A stretch of 64,000 nucleotides of DNA from Thermococcus eurythermalis (lineage in GTDB: Archaea; Methanobacteriota_B; Thermococci; Thermococcales; Thermococcaceae): positions 1,736,001 through 1,800,000 of the forward strand of contig NZ_CP008887.1 of NCBI RefSeq assembly GCF_000769655.1, given 5' to 3'. The notes under the pieces were generated by a model. The model was not told the origin of the DNA. It did no database searches and saw nothing but the letters and a program-made list of their open reading frames with translations. The position numbers and the translations under genes were made by a program. This document shows positions 57,095 to 64,000 of this stretch, one piece after another. The stretch's first letter is position 1. Each line of letters opens with the position of its first letter.

Positions 57095-58987
57095 TCAGCC
57101 GGTTGAGTTTGCAGTCTCACCGACAGGGCAGGTGAGCGGTTCTGGTTGGTAGTCAAAGAGCTCCGGGTGGAGGAGCTCCGCCGTCTCCCTAATCGCCAGC
57201 ACAATCCGCGGGCTGGGCCTCTGGAAGACGTTGGGGTTGCTCACGGTGTAGACCTTTCCTTCGGTGGCGGCTTTAATCGTCGAGAGCGGCTCCGAGCAGA
57301 ACACACTCGGGTCAACGTAGGCCGAGGCAATGATGACGACGTCTGGATTCCTTGCAACGATTTCTTCAGCGCTGACGGCCTTCCAGCCATCAACGTCTCC
57401 GAAGGCGTTCTTACCGCCGGCAATCCTGATTATGCCCTCGGCGAAGGTGTTCTTCCCTCCTACCCAGTAGCCGTTGTAGGTGCTGACGAGGTACATAACG
57501 CTCGGCCGGCTAGCGTTGGCGACAAGGCCTTCAATGTAGCTTATCTGGGCCTTCATCTCTGCTATTACAAGGGAAGCCTGCTTCTCCCTGTTGAGAACCT
57601 TTCCGAGAAGTTCAACCTGCTGATAAATGCCTTCAATGCTCTCCGGATTGACGATTACAACCGGCGCAATCTTCTCAAGGTTTTCAAGGAAGCCCTGCTT
57701 GTAAAAGACCGCGTTGTCCGCTATAATCAGGTCGGGGTTGAGCTTTGCAATCTCCTCGAGGTTGGCATAGGCGCCGTAGCCTCCCACCCTTGTTATGTTT
57801 TTGACGGCCGGGGGCCAGTCCGCGTAATCGGTAACGCCGACGAGCTTGTCACCCGCCCCGATGTAGAATATCGTCTCGGTGATGCTGGGTGCAAGAGAGA
57901 CGACCCTCACAGGCTCCTCCCGGATTGTGACGCTCCGGTTGGCCATGTCGGTGATGGTAAGCGGGTAGCTGGTCTCAAATGCGTCCGGGTGCAGGATTCT
58001 TGCCATCGTCTCGATTCCGCGGATAAGTCTCGGGCTGGGGTGAATAAGGTCGTTCTCGTTGTCTATCATATAAACGCGCCCATTTTTGACTGCGGTTGTG
58101 CCGGCGAAGAGCTTGTAAGCGTCTTCCACCGTCATGCCGCAGTGGGGCGTCAGGACTATGACCTCGGGGTCCCTCGCTATTACCTCCTCAAGGCTTACCT
58201 GCGGCCAGTTTGAGGCGTCGTTGAAAATGTTCACTCCTCCAGCGATGCTGATTACGTCGCTTATGAATGTGTTGCCGCCGGCAGTCGTCAGCGGGTCGTT
58301 CCAGACAACGTAGAAGGTTTTGACCTTTGGCTTGTCTTCCATAAGCTCCCTCATTGCGCTGATTTTGGCGTTGAACTCTTCAACAACTTCTCCGGCCTTA
58401 TTCTTTTTGTTGAAGACCTCCCCGAGGAGCTCTATCGCGCGGGGTATTTCATTGAGACTCTTGGGGGCGACGACTACAACGGGGGCAATCTTCTCAAGGT
58501 TCTCAAGGAAGCCCTCCTTGTACAACACGGCGTTGTCAGCTATGATTAAGTCTGGCCCTAAGCTTGCTATCGTCTCAAGATTTGCATAGGCGCCGTAGCC
58601 CCCAACGGACGTTATGTTCACGGCTTCTGGCGGCCAGTCCTCGTAACCGGTAATACCCACAACCCTATCGAGCAGGCCGAGGTAGTAGAGGTCTTCGGTT
58701 AAGCTTGGGGCCAGTGAAATTACGCGCTTTGGCTCCGCCTTGATTGTGACCGTCCTGTTCGCGAAGTCTTTAATCGTTATCGGGTAGTAGCCCTTCTCGG
58801 TCTGGGGCGTGCTTGATGTCGTCGGTGATGTCGAGGTTTGGGGATTCGTCGTTGGGGTGGCGGGTGTGGTTGTAGATATTGCCGAGGGAGACGATGTGGA
58901 GCTCGTGCTCTCATTTGAGGCGATACAGCCCGTTGCTACAACGGCTCCCAGCAGGAGCAGGACGACAATGAGTGCACTCCTTTTCAT
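57095..58987 (-). CDS. tandem-duplicated ABC substrate-binding lipoprotein (Fe3+-siderophore/cobalamin TroA-BtuF type)
   Basis: This 631-residue protein has a lipoprotein signal (LLLGAVVATGC, lipid-linked Cys about residue 21), a Ser/Thr-rich linker, and two full-length periplasmic-binding (peripla_BP_2) domains in one chain, at about 65-330 and 340-615. The domain starts YPITIKDFANRTVTIKAEPK and YPLTITDMANRSVTIREEPV; both include VVGITGYEDWPPEAV / LVGVTDYADWPPAVK, GGYGAYANLETIASL / GGYGAYANLEEIAKL and DLIIADNAV. The DNA copies are also alike, indicating intragenic duplication. ATG 58987 follows AGGTGATGGC. No permease or ATPase lies beside it, so its transporter must be elsewhere. Confidence 0.9.
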   Translation of the reverse strand: MKRSALIVVLLLLGAVVATGCIASNESTSSTSSPSAISTTTPATPTTNPQTSTSPTTSSTPQTEKGYYPITIKDFANRTVTIKAEPKRVISLAPSLTEDLYYLGLLDRVVGITGYEDWPPEAVNITSVGGYGAYANLETIASLGPDLIIADNAVLYKEGFLENLEKIAPVVVVAPKSLNEIPRAIELLGEVFNKKNKAGEVVEEFNAKISAMRELMEDKPKVKTFYVVWNDPLTTAGGNTFISDVISIAGGVNIFNDASNWPQVSLEEVIARDPEVIVLTPHCGMTVEDAYKLFAGTTAVKNGRVYMIDNENDLIHPSPRLIRGIETMARILHPDAFETSYPLTITDMANRSVTIREEPVRVVSLAPSITETIFYIGAGDKLVGVTDYADWPPAVKNITRVGGYGAYANLEEIAKLNPDLIIADNAVFYKQGFLENLEKIAPVVIVNPESIEGIYQQVELLGKVLNREKQASLVIAEMKAQISYIEGLVANASRPSVMYLVSTYNGYWVGGKNTFAEGIIRIAGGKNAFGDVDGWKAVSAEEIVARNPDVVIIASAYVDPSVFCSEPLSTIKAATEGKVYTVSNPNVFQRPSPRIVLAIRETAELLHPELFDYQPEPLTCPVGETANSTG

Positions 58988-58995
58988 TGCCATCA

Positions 58996-59030
58996 CCTGG
59001 ACGTTTTGTCCGGATTAAATGTCCAAGGGT
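58996..59030 (-). promoter_or_regulatory. GGAC/GTCC repeat region before the binding-protein gene
   Basis: On the minus strand, GGACATTTAATCC and GGACAAAACGTCC follow one another just before the start codon region. GGAC and GTCC half-sites at 58998-59023 form overlapping dyads around a TATA-like ATTTAATCC. They may be a metal- or cofactor-sensing operator, but no regulator in the window is matched to it. Confidence 0.3.
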
Positions 59031-59073
59031 GTTGAGAGGGAAGGGTTTTTAAAGTTGTGGTCTGGGAGAAAAG

Positions 59074-59640
59074 TCAGGTTTTGCCGACCCTGAAGAGGTC
59101 AACCCGCGTTATGATCCCCACTATCTTGCCCTCCCTGTTCTGGACGAGAACCGCTGGATGGTCCTCGAGGAGGTACTTAACGACTTCCAAGTCCTCGTCC
59201 TCGTTGACTATCGGGAAGGGCTCCTCCATCACTTCCATGACCTTATGGTCGTAGATGTCCTCGTATTCAAGGCTCTGCCTCACGAGGGTTCGCTCGGTCA
59301 CCGAACCGACGACCTTGTTCCCAGAGACGACGGGAATCTGGGAGATGTTGTGCTCGTTCATCAGCTTGATAACGCGCTCCACCTTCTCGTAGGGTTTGAC
59401 TGAAATAACGGGCGATGACATGACGTCTTTTGCTTTGGGCTGGGCCTTCTTACACTCGAGGAGGGCCTGGAGAATTCGATTCAGCGTTGACAGACGGGGG
59501 TCTACCTTACCCGCCTCAAGCTTCGCGATGTAGGCCTGCGTTACGCCGGCTTTTTTCGCAAGTTCTTCCTGCGTTATGCCGAGCTCCTTTCGAATTCGCT
59601 TGATTTCCCTGGGGTCAATCGGCCGGGGAATGACTACCAT
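59074..59640 (-). CDS. HTH (Xre type) plus CBS-pair transcriptional regulator
   Basis: A 188-residue protein with an N-terminal Xre helix-turn-helix (IKRIRKELGITQEELAKKAGVTQAYIAKLEAGKVDPRLSTLNRI, residues 14-57) and a CBS pair (about 68-188: VMSSPVISVKPYEKVERVIKLM and VMEEPFPIVNEDEDLEVVKYLL). The CBS pair would bind an adenine nucleotide and change DNA binding. ATG 59640 follows AACTGGTGGTTATTT; a TATA element CTTATAACCC lies at about 59674-59682. It is the next minus-strand gene after the H/ACA RNA gene. Confidence 0.9.
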   Translation of the reverse strand: MVVIPRPIDPREIKRIRKELGITQEELAKKAGVTQAYIAKLEAGKVDPRLSTLNRILQALLECKKAQPKAKDVMSSPVISVKPYEKVERVIKLMNEHNISQIPVVSGNKVVGSVTERTLVRQSLEYEDIYDHKVMEVMEEPFPIVNEDEDLEVVKYLLEDHPAVLVQNREGKIVGIITRVDLFRVGKT

Positions 59641-59700
59641 AAATAACCACCAGTTATTGAAGCAACGAGGGGGTTATAAGCCTTCCTCAGAAGGGCGTCG

Positions 59701-59835
59701 AATTGTGGGCCGGGCACAGAGGCCCGCGCTCATTCGCTCACGCGGGTGGATGCTCCCGGCCCTGTGGGCTCGGCGTGAGCACGCTCCGTTCATCGAACCC
59801 GAGTACCTCACGGAGGCGGGAAAACCGAGCCCGTG
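59701..59835 (-). ncRNA. two-hairpin H/ACA guide RNA
   Basis: On the minus strand, hairpin I (59832-59763) has lower stem GGGCTCGG/CCGAGCCC, a pocket, an upper stem CTCCG/CGGAG closed by a k-turn-like UGA...UGA element, and ends with ACA (59765-59763). Hairpin II (59762-59704) starts directly after it: lower stem GGGCCGGG/CCCGGCCC, upper stem CCCGCG/CGCGGG with a kink-loop-like TGAGCGAATGAGC, and ACA at 59706-59704. In both, the pocket top is 16 nt from the ACA, as in archaeal H/ACA guides. The upper-strand pocket sequences are TTTTCC-type and AGCATCCA. It starts about 10 nt after the EamA stop codon. High GC in a hyperthermophile of lower average GC also fits an RNA gene. Confidence 0.85.
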
Positions 59836-59844
59836 CGAGGAGAC

Positions 59845-60765
59845 TTATTGTCCCCTCGCTGTCGGCAGTAGTAGATAGAAAAAGGGGCTTAAAAGCTTTA
59901 GCCGATGGGATATCAGGACAACTCCAAGGACGGCCAGGACCAGCCCCTCGAATATCTTCGCGTTCGGCTTTTCCCCAAGGAGCACCACCGCGAGAAGTGA
60001 CGCTATTACCGGGTTTATCGCAGAGACCGGCGCCGCTATTGGGGAGCCAACGAGGGTTACCGAATACACGAAGAGGTACTGCCCCAGCACCAGCCCGAGA
60101 ACGGCCGCACCCGCGAGGACTGCGACCTCTCTCCTGCTTACTCCTCTCACTTCCCTTCCGTACTTCGGCAGGAACGCCGAAATCCCAATGGAGGCAAAGA
60201 CTATCCTGACTCCAGCCAGCTGGATGGTGGGGATACTGCTGGAGAGGTGCTCCATTATTGTTATGGCGATGCTCCATGATATCGGGGCCAGAAAAGCAAA
60301 GACAAAACCGAGCCGGTCTGTATGCTCCTCTTCTTCGGCCCTCTTCACCACTATTATGGCCAGGACAACGAGAACGGCACCGATAATTACGTGGGGCTCG
60401 ACCTTCTTACCCAGAAAGAGTATAGCCCATAAGATTGTCCAGAGCGGGTATGTTGAAGTTATCGGGACAGTTCTAGAAACTCCCATTCTCTTGAGGGCGC
60501 CGAAGTAAAAGTAGTCCCCTATGACGAATCCGAACTGGGCGGAGATGAACGCGAGGGCAAGCAGTTTAACGGGCAGCCTGAAAACACCCAGATTTCCAGT
60601 TAAGGCAAAGATTGTCAGGAAAAGGGTCGAGGCGACGTACAGCCTCAATATGTTGGCGCCTACAGGTGAGAGCTTTTTCAAGCCCGCCCTCACCAGTATC
60701 GTCGCTGAGGCCCACGAAAAGGCCGACAGCAGTGCCGCGAAGATCCCAAGGACTAGCTCCTGCAT
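59845..60765 (-). CDS. EamA-family (DMT) transporter
   Basis: A 306-residue, ten-helix transporter of the drug/metabolite superfamily with two EamA repeats. It starts MQELVLGIFAALLSAFSWA and shows VPITSTYPLWTILWAILFLGKKVEPHVIIGAVLVVLAIIVV in the first and VSAINPVIASLLAVVLLGEKPNAKIFEGLVLAVLGVVLI in the second repeat. ATG 60765 follows AGCAGGAGC; an upstream ATG at 60783 is disfavoured. Substrate unknown. The H/ACA RNA gene follows about 10 nt downstream of the stop on the same strand. Confidence 0.87.
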   Translation of the reverse strand: MQELVLGIFAALLSAFSWASATILVRAGLKKLSPVGANILRLYVASTLFLTIFALTGNLGVFRLPVKLLALAFISAQFGFVIGDYFYFGALKRMGVSRTVPITSTYPLWTILWAILFLGKKVEPHVIIGAVLVVLAIIVVKRAEEEEHTDRLGFVFAFLAPISWSIAITIMEHLSSSIPTIQLAGVRIVFASIGISAFLPKYGREVRGVSRREVAVLAGAAVLGLVLGQYLFVYSVTLVGSPIAAPVSAINPVIASLLAVVLLGEKPNAKIFEGLVLAVLGVVLISHRLKLLSPFFYLLLPTARGQ

Positions 60766-60854
60766 GCTCCTGCTCGGAGGCAACTCTTAAAAAATTAATG
60801 CTTTAGCGTTTAGATGAATATATGAAAAAGGCCTTAATAGCCCCTACCGAACCC

Positions 60855-60916
60855 TCTGCGATGATGACCTCGGCAGAGCTGACGCCAGGATGATGAGGAT
60901 CTTGAGTGCTGAAAAT
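60855..60916 (+). ncRNA. box C/D guide sRNA (sRNA-2)
   Basis: On the plus strand in a 168-bp gap: C box GATGATGA (60860-60867), 11-nt D' guide CCTCGGCAGAG, D' box CTGA (60879-60882), spacer, C' box GATGATGA (60889-60896), 12-nt D guide GGATCTTGAGTG, D box CTGA (60909-60912). C and C' boxes are both perfect. The N+5 rule predicts methylation of the fifth base in CUCUGCCGAGG (G) and CACUCAAGAUCC (C). A TATA-like CTTAATAGC at about 60832-60840 lies about 25 nt before the RNA 5' end. Converges on the DUF2226 gene. Confidence 0.88.
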
Positions 60917-60933
60917 ATAAGCGGAGAAAGGAC

Positions 60934-62622
60934 TCAGCGGAGGATTACGTTTACGCTCCTTGGTTTTATTGCAACGCTGTACTCGCTTGACACCTCGCGG
61001 ATTATTCTGTTTATGACGTCCACAACGTCTTTCTTTATTTTCTCGTCCGAGACTCCAGAGTAGGCACCAAAGAGCCCACCAACGTTCTCTTTAACAAAGG
61101 AAGCCTCAACGTCTATGTAAACTGTCGTACCATGTACTTCGTGGTTAATCTTAAGCCACTTGAAGATGACCCTCGGCATCAGCTTGAGCTCGGCGCGTAT
61201 CCTGTTCTTTAGCGTTTCAATGGCCGGCTCCACCCTGCTCTTCAGCAGTGTTTCCTCTGCCTCCTTCTTCTTCTGTTCGGTAAGCGGGGCGAGCTCATCT
61301 ATACCGGCCTCCTTAAGGAGCTTCTCAACCTCCTTCTCAAGGAGCGCCTTTTTGGCCAGGACTTCTGCGGCCTTTCCTGATGCAACCGGTTTCTTCGCAG
61401 GAGCGTGCCCCAGGGAAGGCTTCTCCACGAGCTCCACTTCAACACTGTGGACTGTGATGTAGCGGCCTATTGAACGCGAGAGCTCTTTAACATGCCTGGT
61501 AAGGACGGTCCTAATGGTCTTCTCTGTGGTTGCCCTGTCAAACGGGCTCTCAACGACAATGGAAAGGTTTACCTCGAACTCTCTCCACCCCTTAACGTCA
61601 AAGTACGCGCTGTCCACTTTAATCCCAGCCGTCTCGAGTTCCTGTACCACAGTTCTTGCAAAATTGCTGAAGTACGGCCAGACGTCTTTGAGGACGGAAA
61701 GCTTAACCCTTCCGTCCTTTGTTACTGCCCCTGTCTTTTTCTCATCTTTTAAGGTTATTTCCTGTGGCCTCGCTTCCTCACCGTTGAGGACAACGCTTAT
61801 GTCTCTGAGTATGGGCTTGTGCTCCGCTTCCCTTAGGATCACGGGCGCGTGCTTGCTGACTATGTGGAGGATTCTCCTTTCGGCCACCTCGAGGTTCCGC
61901 CTATCCCCTGTCCCAGCGCTTCCGTAAACGTGGACATTGAGGTAAACGACGCCCTCTCCAACGTTGGCGTCGAACTCGATCTTGTCTATGGAAACTCCTT
62001 TCATCTTGCGGACTTCTCGAACTATGTGCTCGGCGTATTTTTTGAATGCCTCCTCCGGGAGCTTGCCACCGGTGAAGCTGACGACTATCTCCGGTTTTCC
62101 TCCCGACTTCTGAGCAGGCTTGGGGACAGCCTTTTCTCCTGGCTTTTTCTCGGCCACGGGTTTCTGCTCTGGGACCGGCTCGGGCTTAGGTGCAGGCTCT
62201 TTTGCTTCCGGTACCTCCTTAGGCCTAACCTGTACCGCCGAACCTGAGAACAGCTCATCAAGGGGAATCTTAGGAGTCTCTGAATAAACGTCGAGGTTTT
62301 CGGCTATTGAAAGCTTCATTTCAATCTCGTCGAGTGAATAAGCATCAACTACCATGGGCTTGCCAAGAAGGGCCTTAAAGAGGTTTAATGCGTCTTCTCC
62401 AACGAGTGTCTGCTTATTATCAACGACGAGACATTCAGCCGCCAGCACCTTTGAGCTGTCCAGGAGTATTGTTATGTAGTACTTGCCGCGCTGATCCTTG
62501 GCGAATACTTTGAGAAAGGCTCCCTTCCCTTCACTGAGGGCTTTTTTGGCCAGCTCAGTGAGGTCTTTTTTTGATGTCACCACCACGTTCTCAACTAATG
62601 GGGTCTTGTCAGGTAACTGCAT
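60934..62622 (-). CDS. DUF2226-family protein
   Basis: A 562-residue Thermococcales-type protein of unknown function. Residues 1-125 form an N-terminal domain (ENVVVTSKKDLTELAKKAL, YYITILLDSSKVLAAECLVVD); residues about 130-180 are a Pro/Lys/Glu-rich linker (EPAPKPEPVPEQKPVAEKKP); the rest consists of repeated alpha/beta units such as KYAEHIVREVRKMKGVSIDKIEFD and FARTVVQELETAGIKVDSAYFDVKG, and a helical KEVEKLLKEAGIDELAPL. No membrane segment. ATG 62622 follows GGTGGTGGGG. A TATATATA run directly upstream is very close to the start. It is divergent from the TrkA-N/DHH gene. Confidence 0.8.
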   Translation of the reverse strand: MQLPDKTPLVENVVVTSKKDLTELAKKALSEGKGAFLKVFAKDQRGKYYITILLDSSKVLAAECLVVDNKQTLVGEDALNLFKALLGKPMVVDAYSLDEIEMKLSIAENLDVYSETPKIPLDELFSGSAVQVRPKEVPEAKEPAPKPEPVPEQKPVAEKKPGEKAVPKPAQKSGGKPEIVVSFTGGKLPEEAFKKYAEHIVREVRKMKGVSIDKIEFDANVGEGVVYLNVHVYGSAGTGDRRNLEVAERRILHIVSKHAPVILREAEHKPILRDISVVLNGEEARPQEITLKDEKKTGAVTKDGRVKLSVLKDVWPYFSNFARTVVQELETAGIKVDSAYFDVKGWREFEVNLSIVVESPFDRATTEKTIRTVLTRHVKELSRSIGRYITVHSVEVELVEKPSLGHAPAKKPVASGKAAEVLAKKALLEKEVEKLLKEAGIDELAPLTEQKKKEAEETLLKSRVEPAIETLKNRIRAELKLMPRVIFKWLKINHEVHGTTVYIDVEASFVKENVGGLFGAYSGVSDEKIKKDVVDVINRIIREVSSEYSVAIKPRSVNVILR

Positions 62623-62709
62623 CCCCACCACCATTAGCTATATATACTCCCCATTCCGAATCCACATAAAGAACTTAGGGCGATGTCACGGTTTAGTATA
62701 CCAGAGCCC

Positions 62710-62743
62710 CTATTTAAACATTGTTGTGCAGGACACGGGTGAT
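62710..62743 (+). promoter_or_regulatory. promoter and ribosome site of the TrkA-N/DHH gene
   Basis: TATA-like CTATTTAAACA is at 62710-62720, about 25 bp before the GGGTGATG ribosome site (62737-62744), so the leader is very short. This places the start at ATG 62748 (an in-frame ATG at 62742 overlaps the ribosome site). Confidence 0.5.
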
Positions 62744-62747
62744 GCTT

Positions 62748-64000
62748 ATGAGAGTCCTTATCCTGGGTGGTGGGGCCCTTGGACGCTCAATAGCCGAAGC
62801 CCTCAAGGGAGAGTTCGATGTGGTTATCGTGGAGAAGGATGAAATCCGCGCCAGAACCCTTGAGGAGAGCGGTTTTCACGTTGTCCAGGGAGATTTCTCT
62901 TACACGGCCACGCTCCTAAAGGCCGGAATCGAGAAGTCCGAACTTGTTGTGATGACCACTATGAACGTGGATACAATAAAAAAGACCATATACGTGATCA
63001 GAACAAACAACAAGGACGTCCCAATCATGACAGTACTCCCGGACGATATCGGGCTGGACGAGCTCACCGAGAGCATAAAAGAGAGCTTCGAGGCCGATGT
63101 TAAGGTTGACTACGCCATATCCCCAAGAACTGCACTCAAGAACGCGCTCATTGATATGGTAAAGCAGATAGGAGAGAAGAAGAACGTAAACCTTCTCGTG
63201 AAAAAGCTCCTCGAGCTGAAAAATGAGGGTGACTCCCTCCTCATCGCCATGCACGACAACCCAGACCCGGACTCACTCGCGAGCGCCGCCGCGCTGAGCG
63301 TCATAGCCCAGACGCTCGGATTCAAGACGAAAATCGTCCACGGGGGCGAAATAACCCACCACGAAAACAGGGCCTTCATCAACCTCCTTGGCATTGACGT
63401 AACGCGCATCTCAAGGGGCTCTTACGAGATAAGGCGCTACCCGTTCATAGCGCTCGTTGACTGCCAGCCGAACGGGAACATCACAATCCTTGAGAGCTTG
63501 GACTACGAGCGGATTAAAATCATCATAGACCACCACCAGATACTCCAGCATCTCCCTGACATTATTCCAGAGGACGCGTTCCTAGACATAAGGCCCGAGG
63601 TCAACTCGGCTTCCTCAATCCTCGTCGAGTATCTTAGAGGACTTAACATACCCATCTCGCCGTCCCTCGCAACGGCACTCTTCTACGGCATCTACGTGGA
63701 CACGAAGAGGTTCTCAAAGCTGAGCCCGGTCGACCTCAAGGCGATTGAGTTCCTGGCGGGAAAGGTTGACTACGAGCTCCTCGACAAGATTGAGCACCCA
63801 GATATAAGCACAGAAACCGCGGAAATCCTCGCGAGGGCAATAATGCACAGGAAAATCTACAAGAACGTCATAATAAGCAACGTGGGCTTCATCACGAACC
63901 GCGACGCCCTGGCAGAAGCCGCGGACTTTCTCCTCCGCCTCGAAGGCATAACGACCGTCCTCGTCTTCGGCATAGTGGACGACAAGATTGAAATCTCAGC
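62748..64000 (+). CDS. TrkA-N domain plus DHH phosphoesterase, 3' end cut by window
   Basis: The open frame runs off the right edge, giving the first about 418 residues. Residues 1-130 are a TrkA-N/Rossmann nucleotide-binding domain (MRVLILGGGALGRSIAEAL, FDVVIVEKD, SELVVMTTMNVDTI). Residues about 170 onward are a DHH phosphoesterase domain with AMHDNPDPDSLASAAALS (DxD motif I), HGGEITHHENRAF, ALVDCQPN and IIIDHHQIL (the DHH motif). This fusion is known in archaea as a DHH-family phosphoesterase that binds a nucleotide; substrates may be cyclic dinucleotides or short RNA. Starts at ATG 62748 after GGGTGATG. Confidence 0.85.
   Translation, partial: MRVLILGGGALGRSIAEALKGEFDVVIVEKDEIRARTLEESGFHVVQGDFSYTATLLKAGIEKSELVVMTTMNVDTIKKTIYVIRTNNKDVPIMTVLPDDIGLDELTESIKESFEADVKVDYAISPRTALKNALIDMVKQIGEKKNVNLLVKKLLELKNEGDSLLIAMHDNPDPDSLASAAALSVIAQTLGFKTKIVHGGEITHHENRAFINLLGIDVTRISRGSYEIRRYPFIALVDCQPNGNITILESLDYERIKIIIDHHQILQHLPDIIPEDAFLDIRPEVNSASSILVEYLRGLNIPISPSLATALFYGIYVDTKRFSKLSPVDLKAIEFLAGKVDYELLDKIEHPDISTETAEILARAIMHRKIYKNVIISNVGFITNRDALAEAADFLLRLEGITTVLVFGIVDDKIEIS

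Noticed and set aside
57146-58213. A 355-codon open frame antisense to the tandem binding-protein gene
   Set aside because: Shadow of the duplicated sense gene; no motif and no start signals, and the sense gene has clear repeats and lipobox.
59763-59832. A tRNA gene suggested by GGGTTCGAT near 59790
   Set aside because: There is no acceptor, D-arm or anticodon arrangement; the sequence is the apical part of an H/ACA hairpin.
1-64000. CRISPR arrays, insertion sequences, transposases, integrases or prophage genes
   Set aside because: No spaced direct-repeat array, transposase or integrase coding sequence or terminal inverted repeats were seen in the window; the only tandem repeat is the 11-bp one at 54028-54049.

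Overview
The window is a gene-dense stretch of a hyperthermophilic euryarchaeon of the order Thermococcales, most likely a Thermococcus species. The evidence is archaeal r-proteins S15 and S3Ae beside GAN (archaeal RecJ) and the KEOPS subunit Pcc1, a membrane-anchored LonB, a sulfhydrogenase I operon (hydBGDA) and a formate hydrogenlyase operon of the Thermococcus type. TTTATATA-like promoters, GGTGATG-type ribosome sites, frequent ATGA gene overlaps and box C/D and H/ACA guide RNAs fit the same group. Genus is inferred from gene content, not from alignment.

Layout. 1-3.4 kb: riboflavin genes ribD, ribE and (partial) ribB on the minus strand, interrupted by an unknown exported protein and carrying matching candidate operators. 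3.4-11.2 kb: prolyl oligopeptidase, a KaiC-like ATPase, an eIF2B-fold protein, a large secreted OB-fold protein, PduO-type adenosyltransferase and an MFS exporter. 11.3-13.8 kb: an ArsR-controlled operon that includes a 45-codon gene. 14-19.6 kb: PadR regulator divergent from a giant RND/MMPL transporter, then an AEC transporter. 19.7-23.7 kb: information-processing block rps15-gan-pcc1-rps3ae-THUMP/SPOUT. 23.7-31.7 kb: a DUF92 protein, Lrp and ArsR regulators, a MazG-like enzyme, a frameshifted JAMM protease, Rid, DUF2666, LonB and SufCB.

31.8-53.9 kb is the energy-metabolism core. A hydrogenase maturation protease and a vapBC pair (toxin frameshifted) precede hydBGDA on the minus strand. 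Divergent from it is a formate hydrogenlyase operon of about 19 genes: formate dehydrogenase, ferredoxin, a six-subunit membrane hydrogenase module, a small unknown protein, seven Mrp-type antiporter subunits, another unknown protein, a GltD-like flavoprotein and a second four-cluster ferredoxin. By analogy with characterised Thermococcus systems, formate oxidation to CO2 and H2 would be coupled to ion pumping, and sulfhydrogenase I would exchange electrons between H2 and NADP(H).

54-64 kb: a beta-propeller/ABC-2 exporter cluster flanked by an intact and a decayed copy of one small membrane protein, a tandem-duplicated substrate-binding protein, an HTH-CBS regulator, an H/ACA guide RNA, an EamA transporter, a C/D RNA, a DUF2226 protein and a TrkA-N/DHH protein running off the right edge.

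The most useful discoveries are four guide-RNA genes (three C/D, one two-hairpin H/ACA), three of which begin at or just after the stop codon of a minus-strand gene; a two-hairpin leader that hides the rps15 ribosome site; two genes each broken by one missing base; a pseudogene broken by an 11-bp tandem duplication; and several clear palindromic operators beside regulator genes.
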